Shown here: one piece after another, positions 1 through 9,166 of the stretch
Layout of the letters: each line of letters starts with the position of its first letter
Numbering within the stretch: the first letter of the stretch is position 1
Assembly (NCBI GenBank): GCA_036397395.1
Contig: DASWIZ010000004.1
Span: 1 to 45,531 of the forward strand
Direction of reading: 5' to 3'
From: DASRUP01 sp036397395
GTDB taxonomy: Bacteria > Patescibacteriota > Minisyncoccia > Minisyncoccales > UBA10102
DNA: 45,531 nt
Notes under the pieces: generated by a model
What the model saw: the letters and a program-made list of their open reading frames with translations, nothing else
What the model was told of the DNA's origin: nothing
The model's database searches: none
Translations under genes and position numbers: made by a program

Positions 1-1
1 C

Positions 2-1033
2 GCCACCAGCTCGGGCGTGAGTTTCGCCTCTATGCCGAATACTTTTTCTTCCACCGGCGGCACGTCCCATTCCACCACGGTTTCAGGATTGAGCGACGGA
101 AACACGTTTTCCTATTTCGCGCGCTGTTCCGACGGCGCGGGGAACGCGAATGCAACTGATTTCTTGATTCAATTTAGTGTAGACGATCCAGGCGATCCGC
201 TCGACACCACCGCTCCTTCCCGTTCCAGCGGCGCTCCCGCCGGCACGCTTACCGCGGGAACGGCTTCTACGTCGATCTCGCTTACGACCGATGAGTCAGC
301 GACGTGCAGATACGCCGTTTCTTCAGGGGTTGCGTATGGATCTATGACAAATACTTTCAGCACAACCGGCTCTACTGCGCATTCCACGACGGTATCGGGG
401 CTTTCCGACGGCAATACCTTTTCCTATTTCGCGCGCTGCCAGGATGGGGCGGGGAATGCCAATAGCGACGACTTTCTTATTGAATTTAGCGTAGCCCAAA
501 CTCCCGACACCACCGCTCCTTCCCGTTCCAGCGGCGCTCCCGCCGGCGCCTTGGCTGCGGGTACCACTTCTACGGCTATTTCTCTTACGACGGACGAAAA
601 CGCCGCGTGCCGCTATGCTACCGGCACGGGTGTCGCGTATGCTTCCATGACAAATGCGTTTAGCACGACCGGCGCCACAAGCCACTCCACGGCGGTTTCC
701 GGATTGAGCAACGGCAATACGTTTACCTACTATGTTCGGTGCCAGGACGAGGCGGGAAATCCGAACGCGACAGATTTTACCATTGAGTTTAGTGTCGCGA
801 GTCCGGCCACCGGCGGAGGAGGCGGCGGGGGCGGCGGAGGAGGCGGAGGCGGAGGTACTACGGGAGGGGTAAGCGTGAAGGGCGACTGCAATGGCGACGG
901 GAAAGTGAATGTGTTTGACTTAAGCTCCCTGCTTTCCAACTGGTTGAAAACCACGGCAACCTGCGACTTAAACGGCGACAACGTTATTAACATTTTTGAT
1001 TTTAGCATTATGCTTTCCAATTGGAAGCCATAG
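2..1033 (+). CDS. Secreted repeat protein with C-terminal dockerin (5' end outside window)
   Basis: The reading frame is open from base 2, so the start lies off the left edge. The visible 343 residues hold one partial and two full repeats of about 101 residues, each starting DTTAPSRSSGAPAG and containing conserved Cys (TCRYA, FARC) and GLSDGNTFSYF; they look like Ig-like or bacterial adhesin beta-sandwich repeats. A run of 16 or more Gly (about bases 812-855) separates them from a C-terminal dockerin (bases about 892-1030) with two calcium loops, DCNGDGKVNVFD and DLNGDNVINIFD, each followed by a helix ending LLSNW/MLSNW. Dockerins bind cohesins, and the next gene encodes a cohesin, so the protein is probably held at the cell surface through it. 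The dockerin call is strong; the function of the missing N-terminal part is unknown. Confidence 0.85.
   Translation, partial: ATSSGVSFASMPNTFSSTGGTSHSTTVSGLSDGNTFSYFARCSDGAGNANATDFLIQFSVDDPGDPLDTTAPSRSSGAPAGTLTAGTASTSISLTTDESATCRYAVSSGVAYGSMTNTFSTTGSTAHSTTVSGLSDGNTFSYFARCQDGAGNANSDDFLIEFSVAQTPDTTAPSRSSGAPAGALAAGTTSTAISLTTDENAACRYATGTGVAYASMTNAFSTTGATSHSTAVSGLSNGNTFTYYVRCQDEAGNPNATDFTIEFSVASPATGGGGGGGGGGGGGGGTTGGVSVKGDCNGDGKVNVFDLSSLLSNWLKTTATCDLNGDNVINIFDFSIMLSNWKP
203..547 (+). repeat. 303-bp tandem repeat unit within the dockerin gene
   Basis: A 42-bp block starting GACACCACCGCTCC is identical at 203-244 and 506-547, exactly 303 bp (101 codons) apart. It marks the start of each repeat module. 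Such identity at DNA level suggests recent duplication or gene conversion. Confidence 0.85.
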
Positions 1034-1042
1034 TGCTATACT
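1014..1042 (+). promoter_or_regulatory. Promoter of cohesin gene, leaderless type
   Basis: TTTCCA (1014-1019), 17-bp spacer, TATACT (1037-1042). Only 7 nt separate the -10 box from the ATG at 1050, so transcription should begin at or next to the start codon. Confidence 0.55.
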
Positions 1043-1049
1043 TTACACA

Positions 1050-2087
1050 ATGAGGAAATTCGTATTTCTGGCCATAATAGGGGGTGGATTGGCAATAAGC
1101 TCTGTTGCGTTTGCGCAGTCAGCTACGTTGTATTTTACTCCTTCGTCGGGAACCTTTGCGCCCGGGCAAACGTTTCGCGCGACCATCATGGTAAACACCC
1201 AGGGGCAAAACGTAAACGCGGTTGCCGCGTACTTTACGTATCCCGCAGACAAACTCGACGTGCAGAAGATTGATACTGCGGGATCAGCAATGAGTCTCAT
1301 CGCAGAACCCCGTCCAACAGACCCTTTGCCCATCAATGGGCGGGTGAATATTTCCGGGGGGACTCCCACCCCCGGGTTTTCCGGAGTCCAAAAAATAGCT
1401 GCCGTGGACTTTCGCGTGAAGGCAGGGGTAACGGGCCAGGCAGTACTTGCTTTTACCTCTGGAGCCGCGGTATTGCGCGACTCAGACAACCAAAACATTT
1501 TAAGTTTGCCGAGCTCGCAAAGCGCGACCATACAAATTACCCAGGGCGCCACAACCCCTCCTCCGCCGCCTCCGCCAACACCAGACCCAACTCTTGTTGC
1601 CCCGCCAACCCCAACGCCTGGCCCCGAGCCGACCGGTGAAGAACTGCAAATTCTAGACCTTCGGGCAGAGCGCGTAGGGCCAAACAGTATTCAGATTTTC
1701 TGGGAAACAAATAAAGCGGCAAACGCGCGGGTTGATTACGGGCCTGCGGGAAGTTACGCTTTTTCTGTATTAGCGGGAGAAGCGAGCCAGGAACATTCTG
1801 TTTTGGTAATCGGCTTAGACGATGCGGAAGCATACCAGTTTCAAATAAAAAGCGCGACCGCAGAAGGGGAGGTGGCGCTTTTAGAGAATGTAACCCTGGA
1901 AGATTTAATAACTTCCCAGGAAGCCAATGGAGGCGATCAGGAGGTTTCTTTTCCAGACCAGGTTACCGTGGGAGGATTTGAGTTTACCGCCACATCCTTA
2001 ATCTTGTTTGCGGGGTTGCCGGTATTGGTGTTCATGATTATTGCTTTCCTGGTTATTCGGCGCATCGCAAGAAAGAAGACGGGGTAG
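1050..2087 (+). CDS. Membrane-anchored cohesin-domain protein
   Basis: The 345-residue protein starts with a signal peptide (MRKFVFLAIIGGGLAISSVAFA, cut before QS). Residues about 24-160 match a cohesin: ATLYFTPSSGTFAPGQTF, then VNAVAAYFTYPADKLDV and VDFRVKAGVTGQAVLAF. A Pro-rich linker of about 30 residues follows, then a fibronectin type III-like domain (about 205-290, with IQIFWETN and HSVLVIGLDDAEAYQFQI). Near the C-terminus is one membrane helix (about 316-336) followed by RRIARKKTG, which should stay in the cytoplasm. The protein is built to display a cohesin outside the cell, and the dockerin protein is encoded 16 bp upstream. I chose the ATG at 1050 because it begins the signal peptide and follows a -10 box; an in-frame start at 996 would overlap the dockerin gene and add non-signal residues. 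Confidence 0.85.
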   Translation: MRKFVFLAIIGGGLAISSVAFAQSATLYFTPSSGTFAPGQTFRATIMVNTQGQNVNAVAAYFTYPADKLDVQKIDTAGSAMSLIAEPRPTDPLPINGRVNISGGTPTPGFSGVQKIAAVDFRVKAGVTGQAVLAFTSGAAVLRDSDNQNILSLPSSQSATIQITQGATTPPPPPPPTPDPTLVAPPTPTPGPEPTGEELQILDLRAERVGPNSIQIFWETNKAANARVDYGPAGSYAFSVLAGEASQEHSVLVIGLDDAEAYQFQIKSATAEGEVALLENVTLEDLITSQEANGGDQEVSFPDQVTVGGFEFTATSLILFAGLPVLVFMIIAFLVIRRIARKKTG

Positions 2088-2099
2088 TAACGCCTGCCC

Positions 2100-2128
2100 T
2101 TGACGTTTTTTGCCTAATCTGATATACT
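2100..2128 (+). promoter_or_regulatory. Main rpoBC promoter
   Basis: TTGACG (2100-2105), a 17-bp spacer and TATACT (2123-2128): a near-consensus housekeeping promoter. It predicts a leader of about 100 nt, unlike most genes in this window. Confidence 0.75.
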
Positions 2129-2135
2129 AGCTGTA

Positions 2136-2160
2136 ACCCGGATTCGGGTATAGGTTTTTT
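2136..2160 (+). terminator. Attenuator-like hairpin in the rpoB leader
   Basis: ACCCG-GATT-CGGGT (2136-2149) is followed by ATAGG and six T (2155-2160). It sits only a few bases after the predicted start of the rpoBC transcript, so it could act as a leader attenuator. The stem is only 5 bp, so efficiency is uncertain. Confidence 0.4.
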
Positions 2161-2169
2161 CAAATTATT

Positions 2170-2194
2170 TTGACTCCCTCATTTTTTCTATACT
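2170..2194 (+). promoter_or_regulatory. Possible second rpoB promoter
   Basis: TTGACT (2170-2175) and TATACT (2189-2194) lie downstream of the leader hairpin. Both boxes are good, but the spacer is only 13 bp, so it may be weak or unused. Confidence 0.25.
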
Positions 2195-2202
2195 AAATAA
2201 AG

Positions 2203-2235
2203 AGGGTACCCTTTAAGCTTTCATAAGGGGCCCTT
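2203..2235 (+). promoter_or_regulatory. rpoB ribosome-binding region with two short palindromes
   Basis: AGGGTACCCT (2203-2212) is a perfect palindrome. AAGGGGCCCTT (2225-2235) carries the Shine-Dalgarno-like AAGGGG and its complement directly after it, so the site could be masked. AAGGGG lies 5 nt from the TTG at 2236 but 17 nt from the ATG at 2248, which favours the TTG start. Confidence 0.4.
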
Positions 2236-5200
2236 TTGTTTGCGCGTATGCCTTTACCTCCCCTTCCACTTAAGGATTTCGGAAAATCTTCTTTGCATTT
2301 AGAGCTCCCGTATTTGCTGGAAGTCCAACACGAGAGTTGGGGCGTTTTTTGGCAGCAGCAATTAAAAGAACTGCTGGGCGAAATTTCTCCTATTCGCGAT
2401 TATACCAAAAAAGAATTTGAGCTGTGGTTTTTGGACTACAAACTGGGCGAAGCGAACTATTCTTCGGAACTAGAGGCAAAAAGGAACGACGATTCCTATG
2501 AAGCCCCTTTGCGCCTGAAAGCTCGTTTAGTTAACGTAAAAACCAAGGAGGTAAAAGAACAAGAAGTATTTCTGTGCGACTTTCCCTTAATGACCGAGCG
2601 CGGAACATTTGTGTTAAACGGGGTAGAGCGCGTTGCCATTTCCCAGCTTATCCGTTCTCCGGGAGCGTTTTTTACCGCGCAAAACGTGCAGGGAAGAAAG
2701 GTATTTGGCGCTAAAATTATTCCCAATCGGGGCGCCTGGCTTGAGTTTGAAACGGAAAGCTCGGGTTTTTTGGCCGTGCGCATAGACCGCAAACGAAAAG
2801 CGCCCGCGACCACGCTGTTGCGCGCTTTTGGCGTAGAAAAAAATGAGGATATCGTACAATTGTTCTCTGGCGTGGACAAGGGCGAGGTGAGTTATATAGA
2901 AGAAACGTTAAAGAAAGACGGAAGTAAAGACCAGGGCGAGGCGTTGGTGGAAATTTACCGCAGGCTGCGCCCGGGAGATTATGTTACGCCAGATACCGCC
3001 AAAGAGCTTATTTGGAATATGTTCTTCAATTTCGAGAGGTATGATCTGTCTCGCGTAGGAAGATGGAAAACCCTGCAGCGTTTGCCCGGATTGCGAAAAA
3101 AACAGGGCAAAGAAGCAGACGAAGTTACGGTGGAAGACAGAGTATTGCACCTAGAAGACGTGGTAGAGGTGTTAAAAGAGGTTATCAGGTTAAACAACAC
3201 GCCGGGAGCTGAACCCGACCAAATTGACCACCTGGGAAACCGCAGAGTACGCACGTTTGTGGAATTTTTGCAAAACAGAATGCGTGTGGGCTTTATGCGC
3301 ATGGAGCGTATCGTAAAAGACCGGATGTCTACATTAGATCCGGCCACCATTACTCCCGCCCAGCTCATTAATCCGCGTCCGGTAATGGCTGTGGTAAAAG
3401 AATTCTTTACGTCTTCCCAAATTACCCAGTTTATGGACAACGAAAATCCACTGGCAGAATTAGAGCACAAACGCCGGGTTTCAGCCACGGGCCCGGGAGG
3501 ATTAACCAGAGAGCGCGCCGGATTTGAAGTGCGAGACGTGCAGCCAAGCCACTACGGACGTATTTGTCCCATTCAAACCCCGGAAGGCCCGAATATTGGT
3601 TTGGTGGGCCATTTGGCGCAGTATGCAAAAATTAACGAATACGGATTTTTAGAGACTCCGTATTATAAAGTGGAAAAAGGCAGGGTTACCAATCAGGTAG
3701 AGTACCTTGGCGCGTACGAGGAAGAACAGCATAATATCGCCAACGCCGGTATTGACATTGATACGGCAGGCAATATTGTTTCAGAAAAAGTAGAAGCGCG
3801 AACCAAAGGGGAACCTGGCATGGTAGACCGCGATAAAGTGGATTATATTGACGTTTCGCCCCAGCAGTTTATTTCTCTGGCTACCTCGCTTATTCCGTTT
3901 TTACGAAACGACGACGCGAACCGCGCGTTAATGGGCTCTAATATGCAGCGCCAGGCAGTACCTTTGGTAAAACCACAGGCTCCCTTGGTTGGAACCGGAT
4001 ACGAAGCTCGCGTGGCAAAAGATTCCGGTTTAGTGGTGGTGGTTACAGAGGATGGCGAAGTAACGGAAGTGGACGCAAAACATATTGTGGTGCGTTCTGC
4101 TGGCACGTCCGGAAAAACGACAACCAAAAAAACCAGAGAATACGAACTTCGCAATTTTGTCCGCACCAACCAATACACGTGTTTCCACCAAAAACCCATA
4201 GTGCAAAAAGGCCAGAAGGTGAAGAAAGGCGAGGTTATCGCGGACGGAGGCGCTATTGACCGCGGCAGACTGGCTTTGGGAACGAACCTGCTGGTGGCGT
4301 TTATGCCTTGGCGCGGAGGAAACTATGAAGACGCCATTATTATTTCAGAGCGCGTGGCCCGGGACGACGTGTACACGTCTATCCATCTGGAAGACTTTAC
4401 GTGCGACGTTCGCGAAACCAAACTGGGGCCGGAAGTTACCACGTCTGACATTCCAAACGTGGGAGAAGAAAAATTAAAGGATTTGGATGAAGAAGGAGTG
4501 GTTAGGGTGGGAGCCCAAGTCGGGCCAAACGATGTTTTAGTCGGAAAAATTTCACCAAAAGGAGAGGCTGACCTTACGGCAGAAGAGCGGCTGCTGCGGG
4601 CCATTTTTGGAGAAAAAGCGCGCGACGTAAAAGACACTTCGTTGCTTATGCCCCACGGAAAGCGAGGCCGCGTTATTAACGTAAAAGTCTTTTCCCGGGA
4701 AGCCGGCCACAAGTTGGAACCCGGCGTTATGAAACGAATTCACGTGGAAATAGCAGAGTTGCGAAGGGTGCAGCGCGGCGACAAGTTGGCCGGACGCCAT
4801 GGAAACAAAGGAGTTATTTCCGTAGTGCTTCCAGAGGCTGACATGCCGTACATGGAAGACGGAACCCCCGTTGACATGATTTTAAACCCGCTTGGCGTGG
4901 CTTCCCGCATGAATATCGGGCAGATTTTAGAAACTCACTTGGGCTGGGCGGCGCATGAACTGGGATATGCCGCGGTGACCCCCGGACTTGCGGGCGCTAC
5001 GGAAGAAGACATTAAGGCCGAGCTGGCAAAAGCGGGCCTGCCCACAGACGGGAAAGTGCAGTTGTACGACGGCAGGGACGGGGAGCCATTCCCGGGCAAA
5101 ATTACGGTGGGCTACAAATATATGATGAAGCTAATCCACATGGTGGAAGATAAAATCCACATGCGTTCCATTGGCCCGTACTCGTTAATTACCCAGCAGC

Positions 5201-5499
5201 CTTTGGGAGGAAAAGCGCAATTTGGCGGCCAGCGGTTCGGGGAAATGGAAGTGTGGGCTTTGGAAGGATATGGCGCGGCCCACACGTTGCAGGAAATGAT
5301 TACTATTAAATCTGACGACGTGCCGGGAAGGGCAGCCACGTACGAAGCTATTTTGCGGGGCCAGCCCATTCAAACGCCCAACCTGCCGGCTTCCTTTAAT
5401 CTGCTGTTAAATGAACTGCGTTCTTTGGCTTTGCAGATTGAAGTAAAAGGAAAACAACAAAAAGAAGACGAAGATGAAAAAAAACCATACAGAAAATAA
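2236..5499 (+). CDS. rpoB: RNA polymerase beta subunit
   Basis: RpoB forms the catalytic core of RNA polymerase with RpoC. The 1087-residue protein is shorter than E. coli RpoB (1342) because lineage-specific insertions are absent. The rifampicin region is clear: QFMDNENPLAELEHKRRVS then GPGGLTRERAGFEVRDV and YGRICPIQTPEGPNIGLV; the Asp, His and Ser positions linked to resistance in E. coli are all unmutated. Also present are GDKLAGRHGNKGVIS, the GVASRMNIGQILE segment, and the C-terminal GGKAQFGGQRFGEMEVWALE clamp-anchoring part. Translation probably starts at TTG 2236 (see ribosome-binding region); ATG 2248, giving MPLPPLPLKDFGK, is the alternative. rpoC follows after 3 bp, forming the usual rpoBC operon. 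Confidence 0.97.
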   Translation: MFARMPLPPLPLKDFGKSSLHLELPYLLEVQHESWGVFWQQQLKELLGEISPIRDYTKKEFELWFLDYKLGEANYSSELEAKRNDDSYEAPLRLKARLVNVKTKEVKEQEVFLCDFPLMTERGTFVLNGVERVAISQLIRSPGAFFTAQNVQGRKVFGAKIIPNRGAWLEFETESSGFLAVRIDRKRKAPATTLLRAFGVEKNEDIVQLFSGVDKGEVSYIEETLKKDGSKDQGEALVEIYRRLRPGDYVTPDTAKELIWNMFFNFERYDLSRVGRWKTLQRLPGLRKKQGKEADEVTVEDRVLHLEDVVEVLKEVIRLNNTPGAEPDQIDHLGNRRVRTFVEFLQNRMRVGFMRMERIVKDRMSTLDPATITPAQLINPRPVMAVVKEFFTSSQITQFMDNENPLAELEHKRRVSATGPGGLTRERAGFEVRDVQPSHYGRICPIQTPEGPNIGLVGHLAQYAKINEYGFLETPYYKVEKGRVTNQVEYLGAYEEEQHNIANAGIDIDTAGNIVSEKVEARTKGEPGMVDRDKVDYIDVSPQQFISLATSLIPFLRNDDANRALMGSNMQRQAVPLVKPQAPLVGTGYEARVAKDSGLVVVVTEDGEVTEVDAKHIVVRSAGTSGKTTTKKTREYELRNFVRTNQYTCFHQKPIVQKGQKVKKGEVIADGGAIDRGRLALGTNLLVAFMPWRGGNYEDAIIISERVARDDVYTSIHLEDFTCDVRETKLGPEVTTSDIPNVGEEKLKDLDEEGVVRVGAQVGPNDVLVGKISPKGEADLTAEERLLRAIFGEKARDVKDTSLLMPHGKRGRVINVKVFSREAGHKLEPGVMKRIHVEIAELRRVQRGDKLAGRHGNKGVISVVLPEADMPYMEDGTPVDMILNPLGVASRMNIGQILETHLGWAAHELGYAAVTPGLAGATEEDIKAELAKAGLPTDGKVQLYDGRDGEPFPGKITVGYKYMMKLIHMVEDKIHMRSIGPYSLITQQPLGGKAQFGGQRFGEMEVWALEGYGAAHTLQEMITIKSDDVPGRAATYEAILRGQPIQTPNLPASFNLLLNELRSLALQIEVKGKQQKEDEDEKKPYRK

Positions 5500-5502
5500 T
5501 AC

Positions 5503-8500
5503 ATGAGAGTGGTTGACCTAGAAGCCATTCGTATAAAGCTAGCTTCCCCCGAAGACATTTTATCGTGGTCTCACGGGGAAATTACCAAGCCAGAAACCAT
5601 AAACTACCGCACGCAAAAAGCGGAAAAAGACGGGCTTTTTGACGAGCGTATTTTTGGCCCGGAAAAGGATTATGAATGTTACTGCGGCAAGTATCGGAAA
5701 ATTCGCTACAAGGGCGTGGTGTGCGATAGGTGCGGCGTGGAAGTTACCAAATCTTCCGTACGCCGTGAGCGCATGGGGCACATTACGTTAGCGGCCCCTT
5801 GTTCCCACATTTGGTTTTTGCGCGGCGTGCCCTCCCGCATGGGCATGGTACTGGACTTGGGCGCCCAGGCGTTAGAGCGCGTTATTTATTTTGCCGCGTA
5901 CGTGGTAACTGAAATAAACGAAGAGGCGCGAGAAAAGGCTTTGGAAGAAATTGAAAAAGAATGGAAGCAAAAATCCAAAGGCTTGGAAGGAAAGGAAAAA
6001 GAAGCCCTGAAAGCCGCGAGGGACAAGGCAAGGCAAGAGTTACACTCTTTGGAAAAACTGAAAATTATTACCGAGCTGGAATATCAAAGTTTGGCCTTAA
6101 AATACGGCGAGGTATTTGAGGCCGGCACGGGAGCCGAGTCGTTGCGCAAGGTATTTGAAGAAATCGACCTGAAAGCGCTGCTTAAAAAATTATACCAGGA
6201 TTTGGAAAAGGTAAGCCTGCCCAACCGAAAGAAGCTGTTGTTGCGCATAAAAGCGGTCCAGGGAATGATAAACGCCAATATTCGCCCGGAGTGGATGTTT
6301 TTGAACGTGATTCCCGTATTGCCTCCGGATTTGCGCCCTATGGTGCAGTTGGACGGCGGCCGGTACGCTTCTTCCGATTTAAACGATTTGTACCGAAGGG
6401 TAATTAACCGGAACAACCGGTTAAAGTATTTGCTGGAAATCGGGGCGCCCGACGTTATCGTGCGCAACGAAAAACGCATGCTGCAGGAAGCGGTGGACGC
6501 CTTAATCGACAACAATATGAGAAAAGGCACCATGACCGCGGCCACCACCGGAGGAAAGCGTTTGTTAAAATCCCTGGCCGATATGCTGAAAGGAAAACAA
6601 GGGCGTTTTCGCCAAAACCTGTTGGGAAAGCGCGTGGATTACTCCGGGCGTTCCGTTATCGTGGTAGGGCCCGCTTTGCAGTTATACCAATGCGGCTTGC
6701 CCAAACGCATGGCGCTGGAGTTGTTTAAGCCGTTTGTTATCCAAAATATGTTAGAGAAAGAACTGGCGTACAACGTGCGCGGGGCTTCTCGGCTTATCGA
6801 GCAGGAAACCGACGAAGTGTGGGGCATTTTGGAAGAAGTGGTAAAAGACAAGGCGGTAATGTTAAACCGCGCTCCTACCCTGCATCGTTTGGGAATCCAG
6901 GCATTTTATCCGATATTGGTGGAAGGGGAAGCAATCCAGCTGCATCCTTTGGTGTGTGAAGCGTTTAACGCGGACTTTGACGGCGACCAAATGGCGGTAC
7001 ACGTGCCCCTTTCCGCGCAAGCGCAGGAAGAAGCCAAAACGCTTATGTTGTCTGCAGAAAACTTGCTGAAACCCGCTACCGGAAACCCTATTGTGGGGCC
7101 GCGCCAGGATATGGTGCTGGGTTGTTACTACTTAACAACCATGGAGGAGCAAAAGGACGCGGCCAAAAAAATGTTTGGAACTCCAGACGAAGCTTTGCTG
7201 GCGTATGGAAACGATGTTGTCGGTTTGCGCCAGGCCATACAGGTACTTATGCAAGGAAAACTGGTGGAAACTACGGCGGGAAGAATTATTTTTAACGAAC
7301 TGCTCCCGGAAGGCTATCAATACAAAAACGAGCAAATGACCGCGAAAAAGCTTGGCGCCATTACGGCTGAAATGATTAAGGTATACCCGGATAAAGCCCA
7401 GGCCATTTTGGACGGCATTAAGTCTTTGGGTTTTGAATACGCTACCAAGTCTGGCGTAAGCTGGGGTATGGACGACTTGATCGTGCCGACCGAAAAGAAG
7501 GCGCTGCTGGAGGAAGCTGCAAAAGAAATTGAAGTTATTGACCAGCATTGGAGCCATGGGCTGCTTTCGAAAGAGGAGCGTTCAGCCAAAGTAATTGAAA
7601 TTTGGCAGCGCGTAAAATCTACCATTGAAAAACTGGTGCCCAAAACCTTGCCCGAAGGAGGTTCGGTGTTTTCGATTATTGATTCGGGGGCGCGCGGTTC
7701 GTGGTCGCAACCCATTCAAATGTCCGGCATGAAAGGGTTGGTAATTAACCCGGCGGGCCGCATTATCGAGCTGCCCGTAAAAAATTCCTTTAAGGAAGGT
7801 TTTGACGTATTGGAATACTTTATTTCCACGCACGGCGCCCGAAAAGGAACGGCGGATACCGCCTTGCGCACTTCAACGGCCGGGTACTTAACGCGCCGTC
7901 TTATTGACGTGTCGCATGATATGTTAATTTCAGAAATAGACTGTAAAGATACGCAGGGAATCGTGGTGTTAAAGAAAGATGCGGAAGATTTGGGGCAGAA
8001 CATTGTTCTAAAACTTGGCGGACGCGTGGCGGCGGAAGCGGTTGGAAGCCACGCAAAGAAAGGTGAATACATTGACTGGGACACGGCAATGAACATAGGA
8101 GAAGACGATTCCATTACTGAAGTTCGCGTGCGTTCGCCGTTGTCTTGCAAAACCGCGCGAGGTCTGTGCCAAAAATGCTATGGCTGGGATTTGGGGAACA
8201 GCAAGCCGGCCGAGCTGGGATCTGCCGTGGGAATTGTGGCCGCCCAGTCTATTGGGGAACCCGGAACCCAGCTTACCATGCGTACCTTCCATACGGGAGG
8301 CGTGGCGTCCGGGGGCGACATTACGCAGGGGTTGCCGCGCGTAGAAGAAATTTTTGAAGGCCGCGTGCCTGGCGGAAAAGCCATTCTTTCTGAAGTGGAA
8401 GGAGTGGTGCAAGACATTACGGCAGATAACGTAATTCGCATTAAGACCATTGGCGGAAAAAACGATGCCGCCACGCCCGCGAAAAAGACTCGGGGCAAAA

Positions 8501-9108
8501 AAACCAAAACCAGTTCGTTAGCTGGCGAAGAAAAAGACAAAGACATTGTAGAATACGAAATTCCCGCAAAGCGCGGCCTGTGGGTGCAAAAAGGCAGCCA
8601 GGTGCAAAGGGGCCAGCAGCTGTGTGAGGGAAACCTGGACCTGGACGAACTGTTTAAGACAAGCGGCAAGGAAACTACCCAGCGCTACATCGCAAAAGAA
8701 GTGCAGCGCATTTATACCTCGCAAGGAGCTTCTATTCATGACAAGCATATCGAAGTAATTACGCGCCAAATGTTTTCTCGCGTTCGTATTGGAGATCGGG
8801 GCGATAGCCGTTTTGCGGAAGGCGAGATAATCGAGAGAGGAGCCTTTATGGAAGAAAAAGCAAAGGTAGAGGCGGCGGGCAAAAATCCTCCCCACGTTTC
8901 AGACTTGTTGCTGGGTATTTCCCGGATTGCCTTAACCACCGAAAGCTTTTTGTCCGCGGCTTCCTTCCAGGAAACCTCGCGCGTGTTAATCCAGGCGGCT
9001 TTGGAAGGCCGCGAAGACAAACTGCGCGGGCTCAAGGAAAACGTGATTATAGGCAAACTCATTCCCGCGGGCACCGGCTTTAAACCCAAAGTCCCGGCGG
9101 AGAAATAA
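5503..9108 (+). CDS. rpoC: RNA polymerase beta' subunit
   Basis: The 1201-residue catalytic subunit carries the N-terminal zinc site (CYCGKYRKIRYKG and CDRCGVEV, residues about 58-80), the universally conserved Mg-binding loop NADFDGDQMAVHVP (about residue 488) and the second zinc site built from a Cys near residue 813 and CKTARGLCQKC (about 882-893). The trigger-loop/bridge region IVAAQSIGEPGTQLTMRTFHTGG is intact. A charged, low-complexity Lys/Thr-rich segment near residues 985-1015 interrupts the C-terminal part and is probably a disordered surface loop. The gene starts 3 bp after rpoB and ends just before a strong terminator. Confidence 0.97.
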   Translation: MRVVDLEAIRIKLASPEDILSWSHGEITKPETINYRTQKAEKDGLFDERIFGPEKDYECYCGKYRKIRYKGVVCDRCGVEVTKSSVRRERMGHITLAAPCSHIWFLRGVPSRMGMVLDLGAQALERVIYFAAYVVTEINEEAREKALEEIEKEWKQKSKGLEGKEKEALKAARDKARQELHSLEKLKIITELEYQSLALKYGEVFEAGTGAESLRKVFEEIDLKALLKKLYQDLEKVSLPNRKKLLLRIKAVQGMINANIRPEWMFLNVIPVLPPDLRPMVQLDGGRYASSDLNDLYRRVINRNNRLKYLLEIGAPDVIVRNEKRMLQEAVDALIDNNMRKGTMTAATTGGKRLLKSLADMLKGKQGRFRQNLLGKRVDYSGRSVIVVGPALQLYQCGLPKRMALELFKPFVIQNMLEKELAYNVRGASRLIEQETDEVWGILEEVVKDKAVMLNRAPTLHRLGIQAFYPILVEGEAIQLHPLVCEAFNADFDGDQMAVHVPLSAQAQEEAKTLMLSAENLLKPATGNPIVGPRQDMVLGCYYLTTMEEQKDAAKKMFGTPDEALLAYGNDVVGLRQAIQVLMQGKLVETTAGRIIFNELLPEGYQYKNEQMTAKKLGAITAEMIKVYPDKAQAILDGIKSLGFEYATKSGVSWGMDDLIVPTEKKALLEEAAKEIEVIDQHWSHGLLSKEERSAKVIEIWQRVKSTIEKLVPKTLPEGGSVFSIIDSGARGSWSQPIQMSGMKGLVINPAGRIIELPVKNSFKEGFDVLEYFISTHGARKGTADTALRTSTAGYLTRRLIDVSHDMLISEIDCKDTQGIVVLKKDAEDLGQNIVLKLGGRVAAEAVGSHAKKGEYIDWDTAMNIGEDDSITEVRVRSPLSCKTARGLCQKCYGWDLGNSKPAELGSAVGIVAAQSIGEPGTQLTMRTFHTGGVASGGDITQGLPRVEEIFEGRVPGGKAILSEVEGVVQDITADNVIRIKTIGGKNDAATPAKKTRGKKTKTSSLAGEEKDKDIVEYEIPAKRGLWVQKGSQVQRGQQLCEGNLDLDELFKTSGKETTQRYIAKEVQRIYTSQGASIHDKHIEVITRQMFSRVRIGDRGDSRFAEGEIIERGAFMEEKAKVEAAGKNPPHVSDLLLGISRIALTTESFLSAASFQETSRVLIQAALEGREDKLRGLKENVIIGKLIPAGTGFKPKVPAEK

Positions 9109-9113
9109 CATCG

Positions 9114-9141
9114 AAACGCCCCGAAATGGGGCGTTTTCGTT
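9114..9141 (+). terminator. rpoBC terminator
   Basis: AAACGCCCC (9114-9122), loop GAAAT, GGGGCGTTT (9128-9136), then TCGTTTT: a perfect 9-bp GC-rich stem followed by T-rich sequence, 5 bp after the rpoC stop. Confidence 0.9.
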
Positions 9142-9166
9142 TTGGAACATAAGTACAGAATGTGTA

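Noticed and set aside
812..855. GGC/GGA-rich tract as a regulatory or G-quadruplex element
   Set aside because: It is explained by the poly-Gly linker in frame before the dockerin.
2588..2600. TTAATGACC in rpoB as a third palindrome arm
   Set aside because: Single half-site within conserved coding sequence; chance match.
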